The translations under genes were made by a program, and so were the position numbers. Positions 1 through 8,912 of a stretch of DNA of 64,000 nt are shown in pieces. The DNA comes from Symploca sp. SIO3C6 (lineage in GTDB: Bacteria > Cyanobacteriota > Cyanobacteriia > Cyanobacteriales > Coleofasciculaceae), in assembly GCA_010692425.1 (NCBI GenBank), contig JAAHHJ010000023.1, forward strand, positions 1 to 64,000, written 5' to 3'. Numbering within the stretch: the first letter of the stretch is position 1; the number at the start of each line of letters is the position of its first letter. The notes below the pieces were generated by a model. It worked only from the letters and a program-made list of their open reading frames with translations, had not been told where the DNA came from and made no database searches.

Positions 1-82
1 CTAGTGATTAAATAGAGGGCACGTAGGCGCAAATCCTGAGAGTAAGGGTGAGCCATAAATAAATCTAGTTTTAGGTGACTCT

Positions 83-166
83 AGATATATCCTAACTTGT
101 AAGTACCCCAGCGCGCAGCGCTATAGATATATCCTAACTTGTAAGTACCCCAGCGCGCAGCGCTAT
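83..166. repeat. Two tandem copies of a 42-bp unit
   Basis: Copies lie at 83-124 and 125-166 and look identical. Each runs from AGATATATCCTAAC to a GCGCGCAGCGCTAT end. The unit shares its GC-rich end (inverted) and its TCCTAAC core with the longer elements at 11458-11551 and 33992-34100, so it is probably a minimal member of the same dispersed family. The second copy supplies the last codons and stop of the broken TIR-ATPase gene to its right. Confidence 0.85.
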
Positions 167-573
167 ATCTGCATCAGTCGCTCTGCGTGTAGCAGCAGAA
201 ACTCTGCCATCCCACCTGCATTATCAGTTTCGGCTGCACCCCGCAAGGCTATCTGCACCGTCTTCAGAGATAAATCAGGTTCATCAGGCAATTGTTGCTG
301 TTGGGTAGAGGCAAATTCTACATCATGGGCGAGTTTATACAACTCCTCCCATCGCTTCACTCTACCCAAGTGCTCGGCATAATACCGCAATGCATAAGTA
401 CTATGATGTTCCTGCCATCTAACACAGTAGTCGATTAACTGGTTTTGAGCTGATTTAGCCTGACGCCCTAAGACACCTTGAAACTCATCAGCTAATAACG
501 GGTGAGCAAAGCTGTAGATATCATTCTGAATACTAAACCAGCGCGTAGCCTGCCAGGGCAAATCCGCCAAATC
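163..573 (-). pseudogene. Detached C-terminal part of the TIR-STAND ATPase
   Basis: This stretch is in the same frame as the TIR-ATPase at 574-2001 and follows its TGA stop (574-576) without interruption, beginning D-L-A-D-L-P-W-Q. It reads helical sequence typical of the region after a STAND NTPase (SIQNDIYSFAHPLLADEFQ, then HLGRVKRWEELYKLAHD). An isolated 135-residue product could only start at a TTG (568-570). It ends at a TAG (163-165) inside the 42-bp repeat, so homologous sequence beyond this point, normally WD40 or TPR-like repeats, seems to be missing. I read 163-2001 as one gene with a nonsense mutation and a truncated 3' end. A sequencing error at the TGA would restore about 613 residues. 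Confidence 0.7.
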
Positions 574-2001
574 TCATGCAGTCAAACTAGTTAAATCCTC
601 AATATCATCCTTTGATAGCGCCCCCAGTGCCACTGACAGCAAAGCGAACAATTCTCGCACTTCCTGTTGCTGCTTTATCTCCTCAACTTTGGCAAGTTGC
701 TGAAACTGTTTTTTAACATAATCTTTGAACCCTACTGGACAATTCCTAACTAACGCCTGCACATCCTGATTGTTTGTTGCCGCCTGTTTCAAATCATCAA
801 TCAGATAGCTTAGGTAAAGTGGGAAACCATCGGTTGTCTGATCCAAGCTTTTAACAAATTCATGATCTTGCGCGTAGATAGCTAACTCGCTAATTTGCTC
901 TAGCAACTTGGCAATAGCCTCACGGGGCAACCGCTTAAGGTACAATCTCTGGGCCTTATCTATCCAGTTACGCAGATATTCTGGCTCCTCCCCTTTTTCT
1001 GCTCGCGCTGAAGCAATGACACACACACTATCTGGTAATTCAGTAAAAAACGGATCAAAGGTTTTTTCAGCTTCATCCAACCCATCTAAAACTATCACCA
1101 GAGGCTTACCTGCTGGCGAAACAGGTTTACTCAACATCCCCACCAGAATATCCCGCATCCCATTCTCATCATTGGGATACTCACCATTCCTAATGTTGTG
1201 ATAAAGATAAAGTTGCTTGAGCAAATGGCGATAGGCTTCAAAAAGCGATCGCGTTTTCTGGTAACGGTAACTAAAGCAGTGATAGGCAATGAAAAAATCC
1301 TCTTGCTGCGTCTGTTGCCAGTGAGATAATAAAGCCGATTTACCAAAACCAGCAGCAGCCGTTACCAACAGCACGCCACTAGAATTTTTCCTCACAAACT
1401 CATCAAGCTGACGTTTCTCTTTCTCCCTTCCTTCAAATGGCTGCTGAGTATACCCGCTAATAATTTGCTGGACTTGAGCTGTAATCTCGTATCCGATATA
1501 GTTTTTACCAATCCTTGATGAAGGCACAGATTCAGAAGTAGTCTCACCCTTAAGAGGCGGCTTACCAGACTCACCCCGCATCCCTCGCACAAGTTGTTTA
1601 AATCCTTCCTCATAGTTTTCGTCATTAATACTGACGTGCAGAAAAGATTGAAGAAAAGACGGCTTTTGGCAGTCTTTATAAAGGACAGGTATCAGACGGC
1701 CCTGAGGAAGACGTGACTCTTGCTTGGCAAGTTTTTCCTCATCAACTTGTGCCATTAGCCATGCATCTTTCTCATAGCTAACCCACTGGGAATTGACACT
1801 ATCTGGGGAGAGAATTAAGAGTAGAATACCTGCATTAGCAAGGCCTTCTTCCAACTTCTGGGCTATCCTGTCACCAGGCATTATCTCCCACTTATCCAAC
1901 CAAGCATCAATTCCTTCACGAGTACGTAAATCTGTTGCGAGGCGCTCAACAAAGGGTTTGTCAATACTGCTATGGCTGATAAAAGCTTTAATCTCTTCCA
2001 T
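574..2001 (-). CDS. TIR domain-STAND/NACHT-like ATPase, C-terminally truncated
   Basis: The 475-residue product begins with a TIR domain (about 1-145: IKAFISHSSIDKPFVERL at the start, SQWVSYEKDAW with Glu77 where NADase TIRs carry their catalytic glutamate). A linker follows, then a P-loop NTPase: Walker A AAAGFGKS at 215-222 and Walker B LVIVLDGLDE at 301-310. Proteins of this build act as intracellular sensors in which the ATPase oligomerises and the TIR domain signals or degrades NAD. The frame is closed by TGA at 574-576 but resumes at once, so the sensor part has been lost or split off. No toxin, CRISPR or other defence partner is adjacent; the next gene upstream is a GH31 enzyme. The ATG at 1999-2001 is preceded by a weak AAGG placed too close to be a good ribosome site. 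Family is clear; activity in this truncated state is doubtful. Confidence 0.8.
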   Translation of the reverse strand: MEEIKAFISHSSIDKPFVERLATDLRTREGIDAWLDKWEIMPGDRIAQKLEEGLANAGILLLILSPDSVNSQWVSYEKDAWLMAQVDEEKLAKQESRLPQGRLIPVLYKDCQKPSFLQSFLHVSINDENYEEGFKQLVRGMRGESGKPPLKGETTSESVPSSRIGKNYIGYEITAQVQQIISGYTQQPFEGREKEKRQLDEFVRKNSSGVLLVTAAAGFGKSALLSHWQQTQQEDFFIAYHCFSYRYQKTRSLFEAYRHLLKQLYLYHNIRNGEYPNDENGMRDILVGMLSKPVSPAGKPLVIVLDGLDEAEKTFDPFFTELPDSVCVIASARAEKGEEPEYLRNWIDKAQRLYLKRLPREAIAKLLEQISELAIYAQDHEFVKSLDQTTDGFPLYLSYLIDDLKQAATNNQDVQALVRNCPVGFKDYVKKQFQQLAKVEEIKQQQEVRELFALLSVALGALSKDDIEDLTSLTA

Positions 2002-2073
2002 CCTTGAAGTTATTTAACGCTGATTTTTCAAGAACATAGACTAAATTGTACAATACTAATGAATAAACTGTAA

Positions 2074-2102
2074 AAAGGGAAAAGAAAAAACTCTTTCCCT
2101 TT
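2074..2102 (-). terminator. Hairpin with T run after the GH31 gene
   Basis: AAAGGGAAAAGA pairs with TCTTTCCCTTT with one bulged A around a short A-rich loop. Read on the minus strand, the stem is followed by a run of T, as in an intrinsic terminator. It lies about 60 bases past the GH31 stop and before the TIR-ATPase start, so it would separate the two transcripts. Confidence 0.6.
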
Positions 2103-2164
2103 GAGCTTTAACTTTTCCCCTTTAAGCCGATTACAGCAATTTCTAACACTGTCTAGTACAGTAT

Positions 2165-5100
2165 TCAGAACCTCCCATAGCTACTACCAGAATAACCAGA
2201 AGCTCCTGTAGTATAAGCGTTGTTGTTTCCCGGTTGGAAAGTAACAATGCTTGGATCAGCTTCATTGCGACGAATGCATTTCCATTCAAAGGAAGTATTC
2301 GGCTCTAAATCAGAAACAATTCCTGTCCAAATTGGAGCATCGGGACCAGGATTACTGCGTCCATCAATAATATATTGATAGTAAACATTAGGGTCGAGTT
2401 TAACCGCGTTAGCTGGATTCCATGCCCCTAAAGCAGGAATACTGCCGACAGCGTAAATACTATCACCAGGACTAGTGAAACCGCGATCGCAAACCAAATT
2501 GACAGAAGTTTCAGGCGCAGTAGCAGCTAAGTTAAAGGTAAAAGTCTTAGCCGTATTAACACTTTCTGAACTAGACTTCGCCAGGATGATATTATCACCC
2601 GAATTAAACCAACCCTGACTAGCTGTTTCAAACTCCTCTAAAGAGTTGAGTTGCGGCAAGGAAACTCCATTTAAACTAACTCCATTCCCTTGCTTATTTT
2701 CTACCGCCAGACGCACAACATTGTGACGAGAAGTTATTGCTCCTGGAAAAGGAGAAGTGCCATTAACATTATTAGCCGCCTCGATAGTTACCTTAACCGT
2801 GTTAGCGTCAACTAGCTGTTGTCTCAATTTTGTGGTACGGTACTGGTAGATTGGGCGGCTATTGTCGTCATAGCTCAAAGTTTGACCATCATCTTCGTAA
2901 AGGGTGAAACTAGAAGCAGTAGGGTCAGCATAAACGCGAACTACTAACTCATCGTGAGCTGCACTACCGTTTTTACGATTACCGAAAACGTCCTTAGTGT
3001 TTTCGTCTACATACATTGTAGGAATAATTGCTCCTGCACGAGCAAAAGCTGGCAAACGGAACAAACCATCCCGATAAACTGGAACGTTATCTACAGTTTC
3101 TCCCGTACTATCAATCCATTCATTGGAGTAATAGTCAACCCATTTACCTGCTGGCAAATACAAGTTCCGTTGGTATTCGCCGTGTTGGGCAACAATACCT
3201 ACTAACAAATCCTTACCAATTAATTTCTCATTACCCATCTGCCTAACTTCTGGGTCATTCTGATAGTAAAAAACCGGAGGAACAATCACTGGTTCACCAT
3301 CAAGATAAGCACCATAGGCAAGACTGTAGTAGTAGGGGGTTAACTCATAGCGTTGGCGAATATTAGCCAGATTACTATCTAGCTTACCAATAAGGTCGGG
3401 AGAAGTTTGATAGGGAGGATTGGCATTGACAAATTCCTTATCAGTATGAGGACGCACTGGCACATCAAACCAAGCTCCATTAGCAAACCATTGAGTATAC
3501 ATTTCATCCTCATAGCCGCGATAGGCACCATTCCGATCATTGTAGGGCATTGCTTCTTTACGGAAACCGCCAATATCAGCTCCATAGTAATCAATGCCAG
3601 AAAAAGACATGTGCATTTGAGCATTAGAATGGGTAGCGAGAGAAGAAAGCCTCGCACCAATATCTGCTGACCACAAAGCGGCTCCATAACGTTGAATGCC
3701 AGCAGCTCCTGAGCGGCTTAAAAGGAAAGGACGTTGATTAGTTATACCCAAGTTATTTGGTATATTTTTTTCCTCTAAGTAACCCTCCCAGATTGATTCA
3801 TCCCAGAGAAGGTTATAGAGATTGTGGATATCGCTATGCTCATTTTTAAGACCAGAAACAGTAGTTTCAACCCCTTCATAACAAGCACTAGCATCATACC
3901 GTTCAGGTTCACCTAAATCAGTCCAATGGACGTTTATTCCCAACTTCGCTAAATTAGGAAAACGCCGCTGTTGATGTATCCAATTTCCCGCTTCTGGATC
4001 AGACCAATCAATCATGCGACCAATACCCCAAAAGTCTGTAGCGTTAATTTGAATGGGGTTAGATTGTTGGTTGGGATTGCAGACGTTATTCGTCCGTTGA
4101 TAAGCACTCAAAAACTCAGGCATTTCCTGGTAGGTATCGGTGCTATTAGCTAAATAAGATTCCTCAATAGCTGCTAACCGAATATCATCTTCAGCATACT
4201 GTTTGATTTTTGTCTCGGGATTGCCAAAGAAATAGCGGTCATCTGCAACTAAAGGTTCTTGATTCTCATCCCAGTCTAGTCGTCCCATGGCACTACCACT
4301 GGGTTGATTAAGTATAACTCCACCAAACCACTGGAGGTCCAGTACAAAACCATCTACTGGAAAATTATCATCTCGCAAACCGTTTAACAAACTGTCAATC
4401 TGGTCCCAATTGTCATAGCCAAATTCTGAAACCCATAAACCTAAAACATTACGGGGTGGAACTGGAGGACGACCAACTAATTCCATATAATCTGAGCGTA
4501 AATTGGGGAGATTGTTACCTGTCATTAGGTAAAAGCGAATTTGATCCCCATACATGCGACTTTGCCACCAAAAGGTCTGGAAATCCCATCGCTGCTTGTA
4601 GACATTATCTACCAACAGGGCGTAGTTGAGGTTGTTATCGCCGACAGCATAATAAACTGGGATCTGAATGTTCCCGGTTGCCCCTCCATCAAACTGTCGG
4701 AAGCTATTACCAAATTCTCCTCCTTCGCGCACCCCTAGGGTAGTCCAATCACCGTCAGCATTGCCCGGATTTTTGAACTCTTCTCCCAATCCGTAGACGT
4801 TTTGAGTTTGACCAGGATCGATATTTAATCCTTTAAATCCCTGAGTTAGATCAGCTGGACAAATTGTAGTTAAATAGGCGTTCTGCTTAGTCTTATCGAT
4901 CGCCCGAATACAGAGATTACTGGTATCTATTTCCAGCCTAACATCGCTGGTTTCTAGCACATTCTCCGATTGAGAAATCGATGCTGGACCAGAATAATCG
5001 GTTTTGAACACCATAGGCGAAGTATAGATCGATTCAGTGGTTGCTGGAGCCTGCCCAACCGAGGAAACCTCAAAATGAATCAGATCGTCATCTAACACTT

Positions 5101-5227
5101 CCACCGTTAAATAAGCTGAGCCAGTTTGGAATTGTGTCCGAAACACGTCAGCTTTGGCTGCTGGCTGCACGAACAAAAATGCAACTAGCGCCATGACAAT
5201 TGGCATTGCTAAGCGAATGATATTCAT
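2165..5227 (-). CDS. Secreted GH31 alpha-glucosidase-like enzyme with CBM20-type domain
   Basis: About 1020 residues. A signal peptide is visible (MNIIRLAMPIVMALVAFLF, cleavage near PAAKA/D). The GH31 barrel shows FVLDLQWFGG, the nucleophile motif HWTDLGEPE (Asp near 434) and the acid/base region ALWSADIGARL (Asp near 522). The last ~115 residues (VCDRGFTSPGDSIYAVGS, ALGAWNPANAVKL) look like a starch-binding CBM20 domain. The enzyme should therefore cleave or transfer alpha-glucosyl units of starch or glycogen-like glucans outside the cytoplasm. I prefer the ATG at 5225-5227, preceded by CTAAGG, over a TTG 15 codons upstream, because the signal peptide then begins at the start. It is the last gene of a minus-strand run behind the coiled-coil gene, with a hairpin terminator downstream. 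Exact glucan specificity cannot be read. Confidence 0.88.
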   Translation of the reverse strand: MNIIRLAMPIVMALVAFLFVQPAAKADVFRTQFQTGSAYLTVEVLDDDLIHFEVSSVGQAPATTESIYTSPMVFKTDYSGPASISQSENVLETSDVRLEIDTSNLCIRAIDKTKQNAYLTTICPADLTQGFKGLNIDPGQTQNVYGLGEEFKNPGNADGDWTTLGVREGGEFGNSFRQFDGGATGNIQIPVYYAVGDNNLNYALLVDNVYKQRWDFQTFWWQSRMYGDQIRFYLMTGNNLPNLRSDYMELVGRPPVPPRNVLGLWVSEFGYDNWDQIDSLLNGLRDDNFPVDGFVLDLQWFGGVILNQPSGSAMGRLDWDENQEPLVADDRYFFGNPETKIKQYAEDDIRLAAIEESYLANSTDTYQEMPEFLSAYQRTNNVCNPNQQSNPIQINATDFWGIGRMIDWSDPEAGNWIHQQRRFPNLAKLGINVHWTDLGEPERYDASACYEGVETTVSGLKNEHSDIHNLYNLLWDESIWEGYLEEKNIPNNLGITNQRPFLLSRSGAAGIQRYGAALWSADIGARLSSLATHSNAQMHMSFSGIDYYGADIGGFRKEAMPYNDRNGAYRGYEDEMYTQWFANGAWFDVPVRPHTDKEFVNANPPYQTSPDLIGKLDSNLANIRQRYELTPYYYSLAYGAYLDGEPVIVPPVFYYQNDPEVRQMGNEKLIGKDLLVGIVAQHGEYQRNLYLPAGKWVDYYSNEWIDSTGETVDNVPVYRDGLFRLPAFARAGAIIPTMYVDENTKDVFGNRKNGSAAHDELVVRVYADPTASSFTLYEDDGQTLSYDDNSRPIYQYRTTKLRQQLVDANTVKVTIEAANNVNGTSPFPGAITSRHNVVRLAVENKQGNGVSLNGVSLPQLNSLEEFETASQGWFNSGDNIILAKSSSESVNTAKTFTFNLAATAPETSVNLVCDRGFTSPGDSIYAVGSIPALGAWNPANAVKLDPNVYYQYIIDGRSNPGPDAPIWTGIVSDLEPNTSFEWKCIRRNEADPSIVTFQPGNNNAYTTGASGYSGSSYGRF

Positions 5228-5286
5228 AAGCCTTAGTAAAAACACAGGCAAATTATAAGGCTTTATCGTCAAGAATTATCACTTAT

Positions 5287-6420
5287 TCATCGATTTGGTC
5301 TTCTTCTGTAATGTGCTTTGACGTGAGAGCCGTTTTTTCGGGTATGTGCTCTCACAAATACATAATCATCTTGGTTAACTATTCTTTGATATTCTTCTGG
5401 AGTGATTTGTTGTCTAGTTTCTGGGACAGGCTGTTGCGTTGATAGATTTTTAATTTTTTCTTCCAAACTGATTATCTCGTTCTGTCGTTGTTGATAATCT
5501 TGGTATAAATTATGGTATTGCTCTTGCAAATCAGATTTCTGATAGGTGAGCTGAGATATTTGACTCAGCAATTCTGAAATCTCAGAATTTTTGTTTTGGG
5601 CATCATTTTCAAGATTTTTAATTATTTTCTGGAGATCTAGTTCTTGTTGATTTAGTTGAGACAATTGATCTTGAAGGTAATCAATTTGGGATTGCTTCCT
5701 TTGATCGATTTTTTGAGCATCTCTTTGCAAGTCAGATATTGAGTTTTGTAAACTGTTTATCTGACCTTGTTTCTCTTGAGCTAATCTTGTTAAGTTTTCT
5801 ACGTTTTTTCGCAAGGCAACTATATCGTCATCACGATTTGAGATATCTCTGTGTAAATTAGAAATATTTTTTGTAAGACTGAAATTTTCTCTTATACGTC
5901 TATTTATTTCATTGGCATCTTCTTGTTTAGTTCTAAGCAAATTTATGAACTCCTCTGACAAAAGACTGATTTGTGAACGCAACTCGTTGATGAGAGACTG
6001 CTCGTTACTACCAGTTAGAGATTCATCAGAACCTAGAGCTATTTTTGCTGATAAAACCCTTAGTAATTCATCAATTCCATAAGCAAGACGAAGCCGATAA
6101 GGACTAATTTGATTTTTACTTTGTACTATTTCTACGGATAACTTGTTAATTATTTCTGAAAGAATACTTGGTGATGGTTGTCTAGTTCTTGTAAAAATAA
6201 CTAAATTAGTGACAATCTTTTGAAGTTTTTCATAATCCTTCTCAGCCTGACTAGCTAAAAGAACACGAGCAGAATCTTGCATCCTTGCTAGAATACGATA
6301 ACTTCGAGGTCTTCGAGGCTCTAATTCTTGGAGAATTTCGCTTCTTTTATACTCTAATGCCTCAAGTGTTCTGGCAATTCTTTCATGATCTACAGAAGTA
6401 TCTTCACCAAGGCGTTCCAA
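5287..6420 (-). CDS. Coiled-coil membrane-anchored protein, start unclear
   Basis: The 377 residues from a TTG at 6418-6420 are nearly all long coiled coil (about 150-345, rich in Q, N, E, L heptads such as LQEQYHNLYQDYQQRQNEI) and end in a basic tail after a VFVRAHTRKNGSHVKAHYRR segment. The frame stays open upstream to a TAG at 6766-6768. That extra part encodes a hydrophobic helix (LFCALFFWFLFGWLANYS), so the native protein very likely has an N-terminal membrane anchor, yet it holds no ATG, GTG or TTG. The open frame overlaps the end of the upstream gene (stop 6746-6748) by about 20 bases, one base out of phase. It may be made by +1 frameshifting from that gene, by a rare ATT start, or be damaged. 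No enzyme domain is visible. Confidence 0.65.
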   Translation of the reverse strand: MERLGEDTSVDHERIARTLEALEYKRSEILQELEPRRPRSYRILARMQDSARVLLASQAEKDYEKLQKIVTNLVIFTRTRQPSPSILSEIINKLSVEIVQSKNQISPYRLRLAYGIDELLRVLSAKIALGSDESLTGSNEQSLINELRSQISLLSEEFINLLRTKQEDANEINRRIRENFSLTKNISNLHRDISNRDDDIVALRKNVENLTRLAQEKQGQINSLQNSISDLQRDAQKIDQRKQSQIDYLQDQLSQLNQQELDLQKIIKNLENDAQNKNSEISELLSQISQLTYQKSDLQEQYHNLYQDYQQRQNEIISLEEKIKNLSTQQPVPETRQQITPEEYQRIVNQDDYVFVRAHTRKNGSHVKAHYRRRPNR

Positions 6421-6745
6421 AATTCCTTCATATAACCATGCTTGAGACTCTAGATTATTTAGTTTTTGAATTTGTTGCTTATTATTTGGCTGGGAAACTA
6501 TATCTGTCCTTTGTAATTTCTGCTGTAATTTATTAACTTTGGCAGCAATAGTACCTTGAAAACAGGAAAACAGTAAATCTAGAGCTTGACCAAAGGGGAA
6601 AGAGTAATTAGCTAACCAACCAAATAAAAACCAAAAAAATAGAGCGCAAAATAAAAATCCAACTACTTTAATATAGTTGAAAAACTTTTTAATAGAATTA
6701 CTATTTGACTCTAAGTCAGAGTCCTGAAGCTTAAAATAAAGCTGG

Positions 6746-7105
6746 TTAACGAAAGATTTGCTGCCCTATTTGTTGCCCAATAACTTGACCTGAATTATTA
6801 TCAACATTAACATTGACACCTGATTCAGTACTTTGAGAAACATGGGCAGTATTTTGTATCTGTTGATACTGATTTACCAATTTTTCGAGGTCTTCTTGAA
6901 ACTTCTTATCCCTCTCAGCTTCACTTAATATCGCTGCCTCCAAAAGCTTTCGATCAGATCCTTTAATTTGAAGTTTGCCTTGAAGTTTTTTTGTTAATAA
7001 GCCCAGGACATCTGCTCCAGCTTTCTCCAAAGCCCCACCAGAAACTTTGTCAATTGCCCAAAGTGCAATATTTACTCCTCGTGAGACGAGTATGGATAAT
7101 TCCAT
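6746..7105 (-). CDS. Small protein with C-terminal amyloid-like Gln/Gly/Ile motif
   Basis: 119 residues from ATG at 7103-7105. Residues 1-55 are helical with a mildly hydrophobic start (ILVSRGVNIALWAID), and 55-90 are charged helix. The last ~30 residues are low-complexity and beta-prone (GVNVNVDNNSGQVIGQQIG). That tail has the look of short amyloid signalling motifs (RHIM-like or NLR-associated motifs) found in cyanobacterial sensor/effector pairs, which is inference from composition only. The gene runs straight into the coiled-coil frame downstream, and the two may form one unit. No exact family is recognised. Confidence 0.6.
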   Translation of the reverse strand: MELSILVSRGVNIALWAIDKVSGGALEKAGADVLGLLTKKLQGKLQIKGSDRKLLEAAILSEAERDKKFQEDLEKLVNQYQQIQNTAHVSQSTESGVNVNVDNNSGQVIGQQIGQQIFR

Positions 7106-7214
7106 ATTGGTAGTAATCCTGATAATTCTAAGTCTTTTCCTATTTATAGCACATACATGCCTAGATAAACTTCAATAGTGTGATCACTTTGCAGCAGTAC
7201 ATTCCACAGTATCA

Positions 7215-7250
7215 GCGATGGCATTGGCAAATTTCTGCCAATGCCATCGC
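7215..7250. repeat. Perfect 15-bp palindrome around a 6-base loop
   Basis: GCGATGGCATTGGCA is followed after AATTTC by its exact reverse complement. It sits alone in the 270-base gap between the small protein gene (minus strand) and the IsrB element. No T run follows on either side, so it is more likely a dispersed palindrome than an intrinsic terminator. Confidence 0.75.
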
Positions 7251-7375
7251 TCTACAGTTTCTTCGTAGTTAGTAACGGCAAGTACCTGCAACATTGATCC
7301 GCGAGGCTTTTAGCGCTATCTTTACATCATTGGAAACTTTTTCGTAGACTACCTTAACATTGACTATAGAGACTG

Positions 7376-7730
7376 CGTCAACTACCCCCGCTTACTCCGT
7401 TGAAGCGGAGTCTTGAAAGAGCCAGATTTCAGCGAGGTGCTTGGGTTCGCTTGTGACCCGGAAATAGTTCCGGGTCGGTCGAACCTCTTTACTACCTGCC
7501 GGAAACCTTCGAGGCAAGCTTCCTCCTTACTGGGAACCGATAGGGAGGCCTTGCCTCCAGGTGGGTCACACCTCCAGTTGTCTACCGCAAGAGTCACGCC
7601 ATGTTACACACGGTAGAATATTCTCCTAGTTCTGCCCCCTGTAAGTCCCCTGGCTTGGGACGCTTTAAGAGAGGACATGTTTGGCGTGATGGCGGTAAGG
7701 AGCAAGTAACTTTCTCGTAGGATTATCTCC
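7376..7730 (+). ncRNA. Putative omega RNA of the IsrB element
   Basis: This 350-base non-coding stretch directly precedes the isrB ATG, where omega RNA of IscB/IsrB systems lies. Stems readable by eye: ACTCCG/CGGAGT near 7395-7412; a perfect 9-bp hairpin at 7455-7476 (GACCCGGAA, loop ATAG), enclosed by GGTTCG 7444-7449 with CGAACC 7480-7485; GAGGCAAG 7511-7518 with CTTGCCTC 7550-7557, enclosing TCCTCC/GGGAGG; and AGGTG/CACCT at 7559-7573. By family rule the guide would be the roughly 16-20 bases 5' of the scaffold, near 7355-7380. Short open frames on either strand here are by-products of this structure. The RNA itself is inferred; the stems are seen. Confidence 0.7.
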
Positions 7731-8840
7731 ATGCAACGAGTTCCAGTTATCTCACCACAAGGGCATCCACTGATGCCCACCAAACCCTCAAGAGCCAGAC
7801 GATGGCTAAGTGAAGGTAAGGCGTATATTTATGCCAACGACCTGAACATTTTTGCCGTTCAACTAATTACTCAACCATCAGGGGAAGAAACCCAAGATGT
7901 AGTAGTGGGAATAGATCCTGGCAAGTACTTTTCCGGTGTCGGAGTACAAAGTTGCAATGCGACATTACTCAAGCTTCACCTGATTCTGCCCTTCCCAAAT
8001 GTCACCAAGAAGATGACAGCAAGACGAATACTAAGAAGAACAAGAAGAGGACGCCGTATCAACCGCAAGCTGCCCTATGAACAGCGCTGTCATCGAGCCA
8101 AACGATTTGACAATCGAGTCCAGAAGAAACTGCCCCCTAGTACTAGAGCTAATCGCCAATTAGAACTACGGGTAGTCAAAGAAGTTTGCCAATTATTTCC
8201 TGTTTCTCACATCGTCTACGAGCATATCAAGGCGCGCGGGGACAAAGGGTTTAGCCCAGTGATGGTAGGTCAGAAAGTAATGCTGAAGTGGTTAGAAGAA
8301 ATTGCTCCTACTTCAACCTTGCTTGGTTGGGAAACGTCTAACTTGAGGCAGTGGCTAAAACTACCTAAAGATAAGACAGACAAATCAAAAGCCTGTGAGG
8401 AGACTCACGCCAATGATGGTGTTACCTTAGCCACCAGCCACTTCATCAAGTGGAAGGAATGGAAGGATGTCAGACGTAATGTTCGCGGCGGCTGTTGGAC
8501 GGGAAAAGCAACTATTACTTCGGCTCCCTTCAAGGTGATAGCCAAGCCGAATATTTATCGGCGTCAGCTACATTTTGAGAACCCCGATAGTAAGAAACCT
8601 AACCTCACTCAATACCGTAAGAGAAAAGGGGGAACAATCACACCTTTTGGTGTTAGATCTGGGGACTTCGTTGGTGCTGAAAAAGCAGGACAAATCTACA
8701 GAGGCTGGATTGGTGGTTACACCCAGACGGCTAAGTCTAAAAAAGTTTCGGTATACGACGTTAATTGGAAAAGAATAGGGCAGTTTGCCCCTAAAAAAGT
8801 CAAGTTACTCAAGCGTTCATGCAAATTATGCGTAAACTAA
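7731..8840 (+). CDS. isrB: IsrB-type RNA-guided RuvC-like nuclease (RRXRR family)
   Basis: 369 residues, the usual size of IsrB. The order is a PLMP domain (PLMP at 13-16, SPQGHPLMPTKPSRARRWL), RuvC-I (VVVGIDPGK, Asp62), an arginine-rich bridge helix (RRILRRTRRGRRINRK, 99-113), RuvC-II (HIVYEHIKAR, Glu164), RuvC-III (THANDGVTLA, His226/Asp229), and a ~130-residue C-terminal domain (KPNIYRRQLHF, RKRKGGTITPFGVRSGDFV). Only about 60 residues lie between RuvC-II and RuvC-III, and they show no HNH signature, which separates IsrB from IscB. IsrB proteins are ancestral relatives of Cas9 that nick DNA using an omega RNA. All RuvC acidic residues are present, so the protein may be active. The ATG at 7731 abuts the structured RNA region. 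Confidence 0.85.
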   Translation: MQRVPVISPQGHPLMPTKPSRARRWLSEGKAYIYANDLNIFAVQLITQPSGEETQDVVVGIDPGKYFSGVGVQSCNATLLKLHLILPFPNVTKKMTARRILRRTRRGRRINRKLPYEQRCHRAKRFDNRVQKKLPPSTRANRQLELRVVKEVCQLFPVSHIVYEHIKARGDKGFSPVMVGQKVMLKWLEEIAPTSTLLGWETSNLRQWLKLPKDKTDKSKACEETHANDGVTLATSHFIKWKEWKDVRRNVRGGCWTGKATITSAPFKVIAKPNIYRRQLHFENPDSKKPNLTQYRKRKGGTITPFGVRSGDFVGAEKAGQIYRGWIGGYTQTAKSKKVSVYDVNWKRIGQFAPKKVKLLKRSCKLCVN

Positions 8841-8887
8841 TCAAAAGTGATTGGGTGGCTGATGTCCCTACACTACCCAGGTATCCC

Positions 8888-8912
8888 TCCCCACCTTGTA
8901 GAAGGATGGGGA
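8888..8912 (+). repeat. Right-end hairpin of the IsrB element
   Basis: TCCCCACCTT and AAGGATGGGGA pair around GTAG with one bulged A on the 3' side. Imperfect subterminal hairpins of this kind are what HUH transposases recognise at IS200/IS605 ends. It lies 48 bases after the isrB stop and 23 bases before the uvrB ATG. Confidence 0.65.

Noticed and set aside
83-166. CRISPR array
   Set aside because: Two directly abutting 42-bp units with no spacers and no cas genes in the window.
7382-7616. Overlapping open frames on both strands in the IsrB leader
   Set aside because: They lie in the hairpin-rich putative omega RNA; stem symmetry keeps both strands open. No ribosome sites and no protein-like composition.
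7731-8840. Reading the RuvC protein as IscB or TnpB
   Set aside because: The PLMP motif excludes TnpB; only about 60 residues without HNH marks lie between RuvC-II and III, which excludes IscB.
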